Part shown: piece after piece, positions 47,499 to 57,032 of the stretch
Position numbering within the stretch: the first letter of the stretch is position 1
Layout: each line of letters starts with the position of its first letter
DNA from: JAEUJM01 sp964635055
GTDB taxonomy: Bacteria > Actinomycetota > Acidimicrobiia > Acidimicrobiales > DATDAH01
Assembly (NCBI GenBank): GCA_964635055.1
Contig: CAZWMT010000013.1
Span: 1 to 64,000, forward strand
DNA length: 64,000 nucleotides
Direction: 5' to 3'
Translations under genes and position numbers: made by a program
The notes under the pieces: generated by a model
Seen by the model: only the letters and a program-made list of their open reading frames with translations
What the model was told of the DNA's origin: nothing
Database searches by the model: none

Positions 47499-50400
47499 AT
47501 GGCGATGTCAGGTCCCCCTGCCCGTGGCGCAACGCGCCGCCCCGCCCTGGCGACGGCGGTGGCCTGCCTGGCCACCACGCTGGCGCTGATCGCCCCGGCG
47601 CCCACACCCGCTGCGGCGGCGCCCGCGCCCGGCTTCGCCGACACCGTCGTCCTGTCCGGGCTGACCGACCCCACGACCGTGCGCTTCTCCCCCGACGGCC
47701 GGGTGTTCGTGGCCGAGAAGAGCGGGCTGATCAAGGTGTTCGACGGCTTGGGCGACACGACCCCGACCGTCTTCGCCGACCTGCGCACGCAGGTGCACAA
47801 CTACTGGGACCGCGGCCTGCTCGGACTGGCGCTCGACCCGGCGTTCCCCACCCAACCCTGGGTGTACGTGCTCTACACGCGCGACGCGGCGATCGGGGGC
47901 AACGCGCCCCTCTGGGGGACCGCAGGCACCACCTCGGATCCGTGCCCGACGCCGCCGGGGCCGACCACCGGCGGTTGTGTGGTGAGCGGTCGCCTGTCCC
48001 GGCTCCAGGCCGCCGGCGACAGCATGACCGGCACCGAGAAGGTGCTGGTCGAGGACTGGTGCCAGCAGTACCCGGGCCACTCGGTCGGCGATCTCGAGTT
48101 CGGCATGGACGGCTCCCTGTACGCCAGTGCCGGCGACGGCGCCAGCTTCACGTTCATGGACTACGGCCAGAACGGGTCACCCACCAACCCGTGCGGTGAC
48201 CCACCCGTGGGCGTGGGCGGCGCCCAGACACCGCCGGGCGCGCAGGGCGGGGCCATGCGCTCGCAGGATGCCCGCACCCCGGGCGACCCGCAAGGCCTCG
48301 ACGGCACCGTGATCCGGGTCGATCCCACCACGGGCGCCGGGCTCCCCGGCAACCCCCTGTACGCCAGCACCGACCCGAACGCCCGCCGACTCGTCGCCAC
48401 CGGGCTGCGCAACCCGTTCCGCATGGCGATGCGGCCCGGCACCTCCGAGCTCTACCTGGGCGACGTGGGGAACGGTGGCTGGGAGGAGATCAACGGGATC
48501 ACCGCCCCCACCGACGGCACCCTCGACAACTTCGGGTGGCCCTGTTACGAGGGGGTGGGACGCCACGCCCCCTTCGAGACCCTCGGCCTCTCGGTGTGCG
48601 AGGACCTCTACGACGCCGGCGGCGTGACCCCGCCCGCGCTCAGCTACTCCCACGACGGAACCGTCGTGGCGGGTGAGGCCTGCCCCACCGGCAGCTCGTC
48701 GATCTCGGGCATCGAGTTCTACCAGGGCGGCGCCTACCCGTCGGCGTACGACAGCGCCGCGTTCTTCGCGGACTACAGCCGGGACTGCATCTGGGCGGTG
48801 CCGCCCGGCGGAGCCCCCCAGACGCTGGTGGCGGCCGCCGCCAACCCCGTCGACCTCGAGATCGGTCCCGGTGGCGACCTGTTCTACGTGGACCTCGACG
48901 GTGGTGCGATCCACCGCCTGACCTGGACCCAGGCCCAGCCTCCCGCAGGCTCCGCCTACCTCAGCGACCTGGCCTGGACCCGCGGCGACAACGGCTGGGG
49001 CCCCGTCGAGCGCGATCGCAGCAACGGCGAGGACCTCGCCGCGGACGGCGGCACGATCCGCCTGAACGGGGTGTCGTCGGCCAAGGGCCTCGGCGTGCAC
49101 GCCGCCTCCGACGTCCGGATCGACCTCGGGGGCCGGTGCAGCCGGTTCCAGAGCGACATCGGGATCGACGACGAGGTCGACGCCGGCGGCTCGGTCAGCT
49201 TCGAGGTGTGGGCCGACGGCACCCGCCTGTACCGGAGCGCCGTGCTCACGGCCACGTCGGCCACGCAGCAGGTCGACCTCCCCGTCGCGGGGGCGCAGAC
49301 CCTGCGCCTCGTGGTCGACGGCGGCGGCGACGTCACCAGCGACCATGCCGACTGGGCCTCGGCCCGCGTCACCTGCGGATCCACGGACACCACTGCCCCG
49401 ACCGTCACCGCTCGAGCGCCCGTCGACGGGGCGACGGGCGTGGCGAGCGGCAGCGACATCACCGCCACGTTCTCCGAGGCGCTCGACGCCACGACCGTCA
49501 ACGGATCGGCCTTCACGCTGGTCCCGTCCGGCGGGAGCACGCCGGTGCCCGCGACGGTCGCCTACGACGCCGGCAACCGGACGGTTCGCCTCGATCCCTC
49601 CGGTCCGCTCGCCGACGCGACCCGGTACGTGGCGCGACTCGCCGGGGGCGCATCGGGTGTGGCCGACCTCGCCGGCAACCGCCTGGCCGGCGATCAGTCG
49701 TGGTCCTTCACCACCGCGACCGACGAGGTGACCACCACCTATCTCAGCGACCGCCCCCGGCTCTCCGCGACGAACGGGTGGGGCCCGGTCGAGCTCGACC
49801 GCAGCAACGGCGAGGACGCCTCGGGCGACGGCCGGGCACTCACGCTCGCCGGTCAGGCCTACACGAAGGGCCTCGGCGCCCACGCCCGCTCGGTGATCAC
49901 CTACGACCTCGCGGCCGACTGCAGCCGCTTCCAGGCCGACATCGGCGTCGACGACGAGATCGACGCCGGCGGCTCGGTCACCTTCGAGGTGCTCGGCGAC
50001 GGCACCCGCCTGCACCTCAGCCCGGTGATGACCGCAGCGTCCGCGACCGGCCACCTCGACCTGCCGGTGACCGGTGTGCGCCAGCTCCAACTGGTCGCCG
50101 ACGGCGGCGCGGACATCACCCGCGACCACGCCGACTGGGCCGGCGCGCGGGTCACGTGCGGAAGCGATGCGGCGGTCGACCCCGAGGTGCACATCGACAC
50201 GCCGACGGTGCAGACCACCTGGGCCGTCGGCGATCAGATCACGTTCTCGGGCGGTGCCGTCGACGGCCGGGGTGAGCCGCTGCCCACCAGTGCCCTCACC
50301 TGGTCGCTGGTGATGCACCACTGCCCCTCGAACTGCCACACCCACTCGGTGCAGTCGTGGGCCCAAACGGCGTCCGGCTCGTTCCGCGCCCCCGACCACG

Positions 50401-51374
50401 AGTTCCCCTCCTACCTCGAACTGCAGCTCACCGCCGCGCTCCCGGGTGGGGGGTCGGTGAGCGACAGCGTCGAGCTCGACCCCCGGACCACCCCACTCAC
50501 GTTCCAGTCGAACCCGGGCGGCCTACCCCTCGTGGTCGGATCGGCGTCGGGCCAGACCCCCTTCACCCGCGAGGTGATCACCGGGTCGATCTGCACGATC
50601 TCGGCTGCCGCGACCCAGGTGGCCGGGACGACGTCGTACGACTTCTCCTCGTGGTCCGACGGCGGTGCCCGCAGCCACGACGTGGTCGCTCCCCCGACGC
50701 CCACGACCCTCACCGCCCGCTACGTCCCCACGGTCGCACCGCCCTTCCGCGCCCTCGACGACCTCAACGGCCGACCGGGCGACGCCAACGGCGCCGGCGT
50801 CACCCGCTTTCGCTACACGTCGTCCGGCGCCGCGCTGGTCGACGCGGCGACCGGCTCGGCCGCGGGACCCACCATCACCGGCTCGTCCACCGGTGGCCTC
50901 GACCCGAAGACGACCGGCGGGGCCCAGGCGGCCGCCGGCACCGACGCAGCCCGATGGTTCGGCACCACCGCGGCCCCCGTCGTCGACCTGGGCCGATCCG
51001 TCGAGCTCGACGCCACCGCCTGGTCCAACACCGCCACGATCGACGGACTCGACCCACGGGCCACGTACGCGATCACGCTGACCGCCAACCACGGCGACGC
51101 GCGCTTCGGCAACGCCCGCTTCACCCGCGTCACGTTGAACGGGGCGCCCTCCTACGTGAACGCCAGCTCCGCCGGCGTCGTGGCCTACGCGCCGAACTCG
51201 GTGTCGTTCAACACCGGCTACAACACCCAACGGGGCTACGTCGCGAGATGGACGGGGGTGACCGCCGGCGCCGACGGCCGCATCTCGGTCACCTCCCAGT
51301 GGGACCAGTCACGCGGCGCGGGCACCGCCAACAACCGCGGTTACGCCATGACGGCGCTGTTGCTGGAGCATTGA
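47499..51374 (+). CDS. Secreted glucose/sorbosone dehydrogenase-like multidomain protein
   Basis: A 1291-residue secreted protein. Signal peptide ~1-45 (ALATAVACLATTLALIAPAPTPAAAAPA). Residues ~45-480 are a beta-propeller of the soluble PQQ glucose/sorbosone dehydrogenase type (VVLSGLTDPTTVRFSPDGRVFVAEKSG, RGLLGLALDPAFP, ATGLRNPFRMAMRPGTSELYLGDVG). Then come an NPCBM carbohydrate-binding domain (~486-625), a Big_5-type Ig domain (~631-741), a second NPCBM (~746-888), an Ig/PKD-like domain (~894-995), an InlB-repeat-like stretch (~1000-1080) and a C-terminal beta domain. It probably acts on extracellular or cell-wall sugars. ATG 47499 or 47505 may start; TACAGT about 45 bp upstream is a possible -10. 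The PQQ dependence is assumed from the family. Confidence 0.88.
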   Translation: MAMSGPPARGATRRPALATAVACLATTLALIAPAPTPAAAAPAPGFADTVVLSGLTDPTTVRFSPDGRVFVAEKSGLIKVFDGLGDTTPTVFADLRTQVHNYWDRGLLGLALDPAFPTQPWVYVLYTRDAAIGGNAPLWGTAGTTSDPCPTPPGPTTGGCVVSGRLSRLQAAGDSMTGTEKVLVEDWCQQYPGHSVGDLEFGMDGSLYASAGDGASFTFMDYGQNGSPTNPCGDPPVGVGGAQTPPGAQGGAMRSQDARTPGDPQGLDGTVIRVDPTTGAGLPGNPLYASTDPNARRLVATGLRNPFRMAMRPGTSELYLGDVGNGGWEEINGITAPTDGTLDNFGWPCYEGVGRHAPFETLGLSVCEDLYDAGGVTPPALSYSHDGTVVAGEACPTGSSSISGIEFYQGGAYPSAYDSAAFFADYSRDCIWAVPPGGAPQTLVAAAANPVDLEIGPGGDLFYVDLDGGAIHRLTWTQAQPPAGSAYLSDLAWTRGDNGWGPVERDRSNGEDLAADGGTIRLNGVSSAKGLGVHAASDVRIDLGGRCSRFQSDIGIDDEVDAGGSVSFEVWADGTRLYRSAVLTATSATQQVDLPVAGAQTLRLVVDGGGDVTSDHADWASARVTCGSTDTTAPTVTARAPVDGATGVASGSDITATFSEALDATTVNGSAFTLVPSGGSTPVPATVAYDAGNRTVRLDPSGPLADATRYVARLAGGASGVADLAGNRLAGDQSWSFTTATDEVTTTYLSDRPRLSATNGWGPVELDRSNGEDASGDGRALTLAGQAYTKGLGAHARSVITYDLAADCSRFQADIGVDDEIDAGGSVTFEVLGDGTRLHLSPVMTAASATGHLDLPVTGVRQLQLVADGGADITRDHADWAGARVTCGSDAAVDPEVHIDTPTVQTTWAVGDQITFSGGAVDGRGEPLPTSALTWSLVMHHCPSNCHTHSVQSWAQTASGSFRAPDHEFPSYLELQLTAALPGGGSVSDSVELDPRTTPLTFQSNPGGLPLVVGSASGQTPFTREVITGSICTISAAATQVAGTTSYDFSSWSDGGARSHDVVAPPTPTTLTARYVPTVAPPFRALDDLNGRPGDANGAGVTRFRYTSSGAALVDAATGSAAGPTITGSSTGGLDPKTTGGAQAAAGTDAARWFGTTAAPVVDLGRSVELDATAWSNTATIDGLDPRATYAITLTANHGDARFGNARFTRVTLNGAPSYVNASSAGVVAYAPNSVSFNTGYNTQRGYVARWTGVTAGADGRISVTSQWDQSRGAGTANNRGYAMTALLLEH

Positions 51375-51424
51375 CCCGTGCACCAGAGCGGCCCGTTCGA
51401 TCGAAACGCTCGTCGTAAAGCGAG

Positions 51425-51430
51425 TACGTT
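51425..51430 (+). promoter_or_regulatory. Leaderless -10 hexamer of the Pot-type operon
   Basis: TACGTT ends 9 nt before the ATG at 51440, at the upper limit for a leaderless start. Confidence 0.4.
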
Positions 51431-51439
51431 CTTGAATCG

Positions 51440-52615
51440 ATGGCGGACGCCGACGTGAGCGACGAATCCACGGACACCGTCGACCCCCGGCCGGACACCG
51501 TCATCGAGTTGGTCGACGTCGAGAAGCGGTTCGGCGACTCGGTGGCGGTCGACCACGTCGACCTGGCCATCGGCCGCGGCGAGTTCTTCTCGCTGCTCGG
51601 GCCGTCGGGCTGCGGCAAGACGACGTCGTTGCGCATGATCGCCGGCTTCGAGGCACCCACGAGCGGCGAGATCCGGCTCGAGGGCAAGGACGTGTCGAAG
51701 GTGCCGCCCTATCGGCGCAACGTCAACACCGTGTTCCAGCACTACGCCCTCTTCCCCCACATGTCGATCTTCGACAACGTGGCGTTCGGGCCGCGCAGCG
51801 CCAAGGCCGACAAGGCCCGGACCCGGCAACGAGTGACCGAGATGCTCGAGGTCGTCCGGTTGAGCGACTACGCCAAGCGCCGACCCAACCAGCTGAGCGG
51901 CGGCCAGCAGCAGCGGGTGGCGCTGGCCCGGGCGCTGGTGAACTACCCGAGTGCCCTGCTGCTCGACGAGCCCCTCGGCGCACTCGACCTGAAGCTGCGC
52001 CAGGCCATGCAGCTCGAGCTCAAGCGCATCCAGCGCGACGTGGGCATCACCTTCGTCTACGTGACCCACGACCAGGAGGAGGCGCTCACCATGAGCGACC
52101 GCATCGCGGTGATGAACCTCGGCGTGGTCGAGCAGGTCGGCACTCCCACCGAGATCTACGACCGGCCCCGCACGGTGTTCGTCGCCGGGTTCATCGGCCA
52201 GGCCAACCTGTGGCCCGCCACGGTGCGATCGCAGTCGGGCGGCACCGCCACGGTGGAGGCGCTCGGCACCACCCTGACGGGCCGGGCCGCGGATGCGCTC
52301 GACGGTCCTGCCACGCTGATGGTGCGGCCCGAGCGCGTGCGCGTCACCGCGGGCGACACCCCGGCCACGCCCTCGTCCGTGCGACTCACGGTCACCGACC
52401 TGGTGTTCCAGGGCCCCGTGGTTCGCCTCGCGGGCATCGCGACCGACGGCAGCGAGACGGTGGCCCACATCGGCCCCGACCAGCAGCTGCCGATGCTGCG
52501 CCCCGGGGACGAGGTCTGGTGCTGGTGGGACGACGCCGCCGCATCTGTCCTCCCCGGCACACCCGAGCTCGCCCCCCAACGATCCGTCGACGACATCGAA
52601 GAGGTGCTGACATGA
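51440..52615 (+). CDS. ABC importer ATPase, PotA type
   Basis: A 391-residue ATPase of the polyamine/putrescine importer class. Walker A is LGPSGCGKTTSLRMIAGF, Q-loop VNTVFQHYALFPHMSIFDN, signature NQLSGGQQQRVALARALV, Walker B ALLLDEPLGALD, H-loop FVYVTHDQEEA; a C-terminal TOBE domain (~270-385) follows. The FQHYALFPHM and DLKLRQAMQLELKRIQ phrases are typical of PotA. It leads a five-gene operon (ATPase, binding protein, two permeases, aminotransferase) with ATGA/GTGA overlaps at three junctions. Substrate could be spermidine, putrescine or another amine. Confidence 0.95.
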   Translation: MADADVSDESTDTVDPRPDTVIELVDVEKRFGDSVAVDHVDLAIGRGEFFSLLGPSGCGKTTSLRMIAGFEAPTSGEIRLEGKDVSKVPPYRRNVNTVFQHYALFPHMSIFDNVAFGPRSAKADKARTRQRVTEMLEVVRLSDYAKRRPNQLSGGQQQRVALARALVNYPSALLLDEPLGALDLKLRQAMQLELKRIQRDVGITFVYVTHDQEEALTMSDRIAVMNLGVVEQVGTPTEIYDRPRTVFVAGFIGQANLWPATVRSQSGGTATVEALGTTLTGRAADALDGPATLMVRPERVRVTAGDTPATPSSVRLTVTDLVFQGPVVRLAGIATDGSETVAHIGPDQQLPMLRPGDEVWCWWDDAAASVLPGTPELAPQRSVDDIEEVLT

Positions 52616-53871
52616 CCACTCCCGACGAGCGGCTGGCCCGACTCCTCGCCACCATGCCCGGACGGGGCTGGGCGGCCCAGCGCGCCGCCACCCGGATGAC
52701 GCGGCGGCGGTTCCTGGGAACCGCCGGCGTCGCCCTCGGCGGCCTGGCGGTCGGTCCCACCCTGCTGGCCGCGTGCGGCAGCGACAGCGACAGCAGCGGT
52801 GGTGGCGGGGGATCCGCCGGCAGCGGGGGCACCAGCGAGACGATCAGCGTCCCCGATTTCGACCCCACCACCAGTGACCAGCTGCGCATATCGAATTGGC
52901 CGTTCTACATCGACGAGGACACCGTCGGTGACTTCGAGGACGCCAGCGACCTGCGGGTCACCTACACCGAGGACGTCAACGACAACGAGGAGTACTTCGC
53001 CCGGATCCGCGAGCCCCTGAGCCGCGGCCAGGACATCGGCGCCGACCTGTTCATCGTCACCGACTTCATGGTCAACCGCCTCATCCAGCTGGGTTGGCTG
53101 GCCCCGATGGACGACGCCAACGTGCCGAACAAGGGCAATCTCGTGCCGGCCCTGCAGGATCTCGCGTTCGACCCGGACCGCACGTTCAGCCTCCCCTGGG
53201 CGTCGGGGTTCACCTCGATCGCGTACAACCCGCAGATCACCGGCAGGGAGATCACCAGCCTGAACGACCTCTTCGACCCCGAGTTCGCCGGCAAGGTCAC
53301 CTTGATGAGCGACCTGCGCGACGGTGGCGGCCAGATCATGCTGTCCGACGGCAACTCCCCCGCCGAGGCCACCCTCGAGATGGTGCAACAGGCCGCCGAC
53401 AAGGTGCAGGAGGCCAAGGACTCGGGCCAGATCCGCCGGTTCACGGGCAACGACTACGGCGACGACCTCGTCGCCGGCAACGTGGCCATCGCCCAGGCCT
53501 ACTCCGGCGACGTGGCCCAGTTGAAGCTCGACAACCCCGACCTCGTGTTCGTCGTGCCCGAGGAGGGGATGATCTCCTGGTCGGACAACATGGTGATGCC
53601 GATCAGCACCCGCAACAGCACCGGCGCCGAGCAGTGGATGAACTACGTCTACGACCCGGCCCACATGGCCCAGATCACCGCCACCGTCCAGTACATCCCC
53701 CCGGTCACCGGCACGGGTGAGGCCCTGGCGGAGATCGATCCCGACCTGGCCGACAACGAGCTCATCAACCCGCCCGACAGCACGCGGGAGAAGGCCGTGG
53801 CCTGGCGGGGCCTCACCGACGAGGAGGACCAGGAGTTCTCGACGGTGTGGAACGCGGTGGCGCGGGGCTAG
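52612..53871 (+). CDS. Polyamine-type ABC substrate-binding lipoprotein (PotD-like), Tat signal
   Basis: A 419-residue exported binding protein. A twin-arginine motif (MTRRRFLGTAGVALGG) and a lipobox-like LLAACGSD put it through Tat as a lipoprotein. The mature part resembles PotD/PotF: QLRISNWPFYIDEDTVGDFEDASDLRVTYTEDVNDNEEYFARI, SLPWASGFTSIAYN, and the VFVVPEEGMISWSDNMVMP block that lines the amine site. The ATG at 52612 overlaps the ATPase stop (ATGA). Acidic residues suitable for a diamine are visible but the exact ligand is unclear. Confidence 0.93.
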   Translation: MTTPDERLARLLATMPGRGWAAQRAATRMTRRRFLGTAGVALGGLAVGPTLLAACGSDSDSSGGGGGSAGSGGTSETISVPDFDPTTSDQLRISNWPFYIDEDTVGDFEDASDLRVTYTEDVNDNEEYFARIREPLSRGQDIGADLFIVTDFMVNRLIQLGWLAPMDDANVPNKGNLVPALQDLAFDPDRTFSLPWASGFTSIAYNPQITGREITSLNDLFDPEFAGKVTLMSDLRDGGGQIMLSDGNSPAEATLEMVQQAADKVQEAKDSGQIRRFTGNDYGDDLVAGNVAIAQAYSGDVAQLKLDNPDLVFVVPEEGMISWSDNMVMPISTRNSTGAEQWMNYVYDPAHMAQITATVQYIPPVTGTGEALAEIDPDLADNELINPPDSTREKAVAWRGLTDEEDQEFSTVWNAVARG

Positions 53872-53880
53872 CGGCACACC

Positions 53881-54756
53881 GTGGCCGGAAGCGCGAGCGG
53901 CGGGACGAAGCACGGGAGGGTCACGCCCTACCTGCTCAGCCTCCCGGCGCTCGCGTACCTCGCGGTCTTCTTCGTCGTCCCCCTGTGGGCGCTGCTGCGG
54001 ATGTCACTGTCGAGCAGCTCCGGCAACGTCTACGACCCCACCCTGTCGTTCAGCTGGGCCTTCTCGAACTACGGCGACGCCTTCCGCATGTACGACACCC
54101 AGATCATCCGGTCGTTCGAGTACGCGCTGACCGCCACGTTGCTGGCCCTGGTCCTCGCCTATCCGCTGGCGTACGTGATCGCGTTCAAGGCGGGCAAGTG
54201 GAAGAACCTGCTGCTCGGCCTGGTGATCGTGCCCTTCTTCATCACCTTCATCGTGCGCACGCTGGCGTGGAAGACGATCTTCGGCGACGGCACCATGCTG
54301 GTCGGCGTCCTCGACACGCTGGGGCTCACCGAGAACGGGCGCATCCTGTCCACGCAGTGGGCCGTCATCGGCGGGCTCACCTACAACTTCCTGCCGTTCA
54401 TGATCCTGCCCATCTACGTCAGCATCGAGAAGATCGACCCACGGCTGCTCGAGGCCGCCCGCGACCTCTACGCCGGCGGGTTCCGCACCTTCCGCAAGGT
54501 GCTGCTGCCGCTGTCGATGCCCGGTGTGCTGGCGGGGAGCCTGCTCACCTTCATCCCGGCCGCCGGCGACTTCATCAACGCCCAGTACCTCGGTGGGCCC
54601 AACCAGACGATGGTCGGCTCGGTGATCCAGACCGAGTACCTGAAGAACTTCCACTACCCGCTCGCGGCGGCGCTGTCGTTCGTGCTGATGCTGGTGATCC
54701 TGGTCTCGGTCCTCGTCTACACGCGGGTGCTCGGCACCGAGGACCTGGTGACATGA
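53881..54756 (+). CDS. ABC importer permease, PotB type
   Basis: A 291-residue permease with six helices (first YLAVFFVVPLWALLRMSL) and the EAA loop EAARDLYAGGFRTFRKVLLPLSMPGVLAG. Residues PLAYVIAFKAGKWKNLLLGLVIVPFFITFIVRTLAW match PotB. Start is GTG 53881, 9 bp after the binding-protein gene; its 3' end overlaps the next gene by 4 bp (ATGA). Confidence 0.93.
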   Translation: MAGSASGGTKHGRVTPYLLSLPALAYLAVFFVVPLWALLRMSLSSSSGNVYDPTLSFSWAFSNYGDAFRMYDTQIIRSFEYALTATLLALVLAYPLAYVIAFKAGKWKNLLLGLVIVPFFITFIVRTLAWKTIFGDGTMLVGVLDTLGLTENGRILSTQWAVIGGLTYNFLPFMILPIYVSIEKIDPRLLEAARDLYAGGFRTFRKVLLPLSMPGVLAGSLLTFIPAAGDFINAQYLGGPNQTMVGSVIQTEYLKNFHYPLAAALSFVLMLVILVSVLVYTRVLGTEDLVT

Positions 54757-55646
54757 CCGCCACCGCCGGGCCCGCCCCGCTCCCGCACCTGTCGGCCCAT
54801 CCCGACGAGCAGGCGTCGCCGATCCGGGAGGGCTTCCGCCCGCCCCCGTTGCTGCGGCGCATGGGGAGCTGGTTCCTCAACGCCTACGCCGGCTTCGTCA
54901 TCTTCTACCTGCTGTTGCCGGTCTTCGTGATCGTCGCCTTCTCGTTCAACGCGCCGGTGGGCAAGTTCAACTTCGTCTGGAAGGGGTTCTCGCTCGACGC
55001 GTGGGCCGACCCCTGGAAGTACCCCGCCCTGGTCGACGCCCTGGTGATGAGCCTCAAGGTGGCGGCCCTGTCGACCGCCATCGCCCTGGTGCTGGGTGCG
55101 ATGGTGGCCATCGCGCTCGTGCGGCACCGGTTCCGCGGCTCGGGTGGCATCGACCTGTTCCTGGTCATCCCCCTGACCACACCCGAGATCGTGCTGGGCT
55201 CGTCGCTGCTCACCCTGTTCCTCGACTTCAGCTGGAACCTGGGGTTCGGCACCATCGTGCTGGCCCATGTGATGTTCGAGATCAGCTTCATCGCCCTGAC
55301 CGTCAAGGCCCGCCTCCGCGGCTTCGACTGGAGCCTCGAGGACGCGGCCATGGACCTGGGCGCGACCCCCACCCGCACCTTCTTCAAGGTGACCCTGCCG
55401 CTGATCGTGCCCGGCATCGTGGCCGCGGCGATGCTGTCGTTCGCGTTGTCGCTCGACGACTTCATCATCACCCTGTTCAACGCCGGATCCACGTTGACCT
55501 ACCCGTTGTACGTGAACAACGCCGCGAAGACGGCCCTACCGCCGCAGATCAACGTGCTGGCCACCATGATCCTGATCGGCAGCCTCGTGGTGATCGGCTT
55601 GTCGGTGGCCTGGCAACGGTGGCGCACGCGAGGTGAGCTCCGGTGA
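54753..55646 (+). CDS. ABC importer permease, PotC type
   Basis: A 297-residue permease, second membrane subunit of the importer. It starts with a ~35-residue polar stretch, then the first helix (AGFVIFYLLLPVFVIVAFSF) and the phrase FNAPVGKFNFVWKGFSLDAW typical of PotC; the EAA loop is DAAMDLGATPTRTFFKVTLPLIVPGIVAA and LDDFIITLF follows. ATG 54753 overlaps the PotB stop. Its own stop overlaps the aminotransferase GTG (GTGA), so transport and metabolism are translationally linked. Confidence 0.93.
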   Translation: MTATAGPAPLPHLSAHPDEQASPIREGFRPPPLLRRMGSWFLNAYAGFVIFYLLLPVFVIVAFSFNAPVGKFNFVWKGFSLDAWADPWKYPALVDALVMSLKVAALSTAIALVLGAMVAIALVRHRFRGSGGIDLFLVIPLTTPEIVLGSSLLTLFLDFSWNLGFGTIVLAHVMFEISFIALTVKARLRGFDWSLEDAAMDLGATPTRTFFKVTLPLIVPGIVAAAMLSFALSLDDFIITLFNAGSTLTYPLYVNNAAKTALPPQINVLATMILIGSLVVIGLSVAWQRWRTRGELR

Positions 55647-56935
55647 GCTGCCACGAAGAGCTGCTCGCACGGCATAGAGCGGTGATGCCCTCGTGGTTGG
55701 CCCTCTACTACGACGAGCCGATCGAGCTGGTCTCGGGCCAGGGCCGCCACGTCGTCGACGGCGAGGGCAACCGGTACCTGGACTTCTTCGGCGGCATCCT
55801 CACCACCATGACGGGTCACAACGTGCCCGAGGTGACCCGTGCCATCCAGGAGCAGGCCGAGCGCATGCTCCACACCTCGACGCTCTACCTGATCCGTCCC
55901 ATGATCGAGCTGGCCGAGCTGATCGCCGAGCGGTCCGGCATCCCCGACGCCCGGGTCTTCTTCACCACGTCGGGCACCGAGGCCAACGAGGCCGCCCTGC
56001 TCGCCGCCTCGTCCCATCGCCGCTCGAGCCAGATCATCGCGGTGCGCAACAGCTACCACGGTCGGTCGTTCGCCACCATCGGCGTCACCGGCAACCGGGG
56101 CTGGTCGCCGACCTCGCTCACCCCGTTCCAGGTGAGCTTCATGGCCTCGGGCTACAAGTTCCGCAGCCCGTTCCGCCACCTCGACGACGCCGCCTTCGTC
56201 GACGCCTGCGCTGAAGACCTGCGCGACCTGGTCGCCACCACCACCTCGGGGAACGTGGCCGCGCTCATCGCCGAGCCCATCCAGGGCGTCGGCGGCTTCG
56301 CCATCCCGCCCGCCGGGTTCTTCGGTCCCGTGGAGAAGGTGTGCCGGGAGCACGACATCCTCTTCATCAGCGACGAGGTGCAGACCGGGTGGGGCCGCAC
56401 CGGCGAGCACTTCTGGGGCTATGAGGCCCACGGGATCACGCCCGACCTGCTCACCTTCGCCAAGGGCCTCGGCAACGGCCTCACCATCGCCGGCGTGGTG
56501 GGCCGGGCCGACGTGATGGACGCGGTGCCCGCCAACTCGATCTCCACCTTCGGGGGCAACCCCCTGTCCTGCGCCGGCGCCCTGGCCAACCTGCGGTACC
56601 TGCTCGACCACGACCTCCAGGGCAACTCGCGCGACGTCGGTCGGCGGATGCTCGACGCGCTCGCTCCCCTCGTCGACCGCCACCCCGGCATCGGCGAGAT
56701 CCGCGGCGCCGGCCTGATGATCGGCGTCGAGCTCGTCGGCGGCGACGGCTTCACCCCTGGCCCCGACGCCGCCTCACGGGTGCTCGAGGCCACCAAGGCC
56801 CGCGGCCTGCTCGTCGGCAAGGGCGGCCTCTACGGCAACTGCCTGCGCATCGCCCCGCCGATGTCGATCACCCCCGACGAGGCCGACGAGGGCGTGGCCA
56901 TCTTCGCGGCCGCGCTCGAGGCGGCGCTGGGCTGA
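55643..56935 (+). CDS. Class III PLP aminotransferase (AGXT2/omega-amino acid type)
   Basis: A 430-residue class III aminotransferase. PLP-binding Lys274 is in LLTFAKGLGNGLTIAGVVG, the cofactor Asp in DILFISDEVQTGWGRTG, and the phosphate loop in TTSGTEANEAALLAA; GNSYHGRS-like RNSYHGRSFATIGVTGN is typical of the alanine-glyoxylate/beta-alanine-pyruvate group. It would remove an amino group from the imported amine (for example a diamine, GABA or beta-alanine), matching its coupling to the Pot-type importer. The GTG start overlaps the PotC stop. Between it and the convergent stress protein (56936-57032) nothing clear is seen. Confidence 0.93.
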   Translation: MSCHEELLARHRAVMPSWLALYYDEPIELVSGQGRHVVDGEGNRYLDFFGGILTTMTGHNVPEVTRAIQEQAERMLHTSTLYLIRPMIELAELIAERSGIPDARVFFTTSGTEANEAALLAASSHRRSSQIIAVRNSYHGRSFATIGVTGNRGWSPTSLTPFQVSFMASGYKFRSPFRHLDDAAFVDACAEDLRDLVATTTSGNVAALIAEPIQGVGGFAIPPAGFFGPVEKVCREHDILFISDEVQTGWGRTGEHFWGYEAHGITPDLLTFAKGLGNGLTIAGVVGRADVMDAVPANSISTFGGNPLSCAGALANLRYLLDHDLQGNSRDVGRRMLDALAPLVDRHPGIGEIRGAGLMIGVELVGGDGFTPGPDAASRVLEATKARGLLVGKGGLYGNCLRIAPPMSITPDEADEGVAIFAAALEAALG

Positions 56936-57032
56936 CGCGATGGCGCCACGCGCGTCCTCTGCTCGCCCCGTCGTCGCCCGAATCGCACCGTGGGAGCGGC
57001 GTCGCCTGCAACGGACGTGCCGCGGTGGGCCC

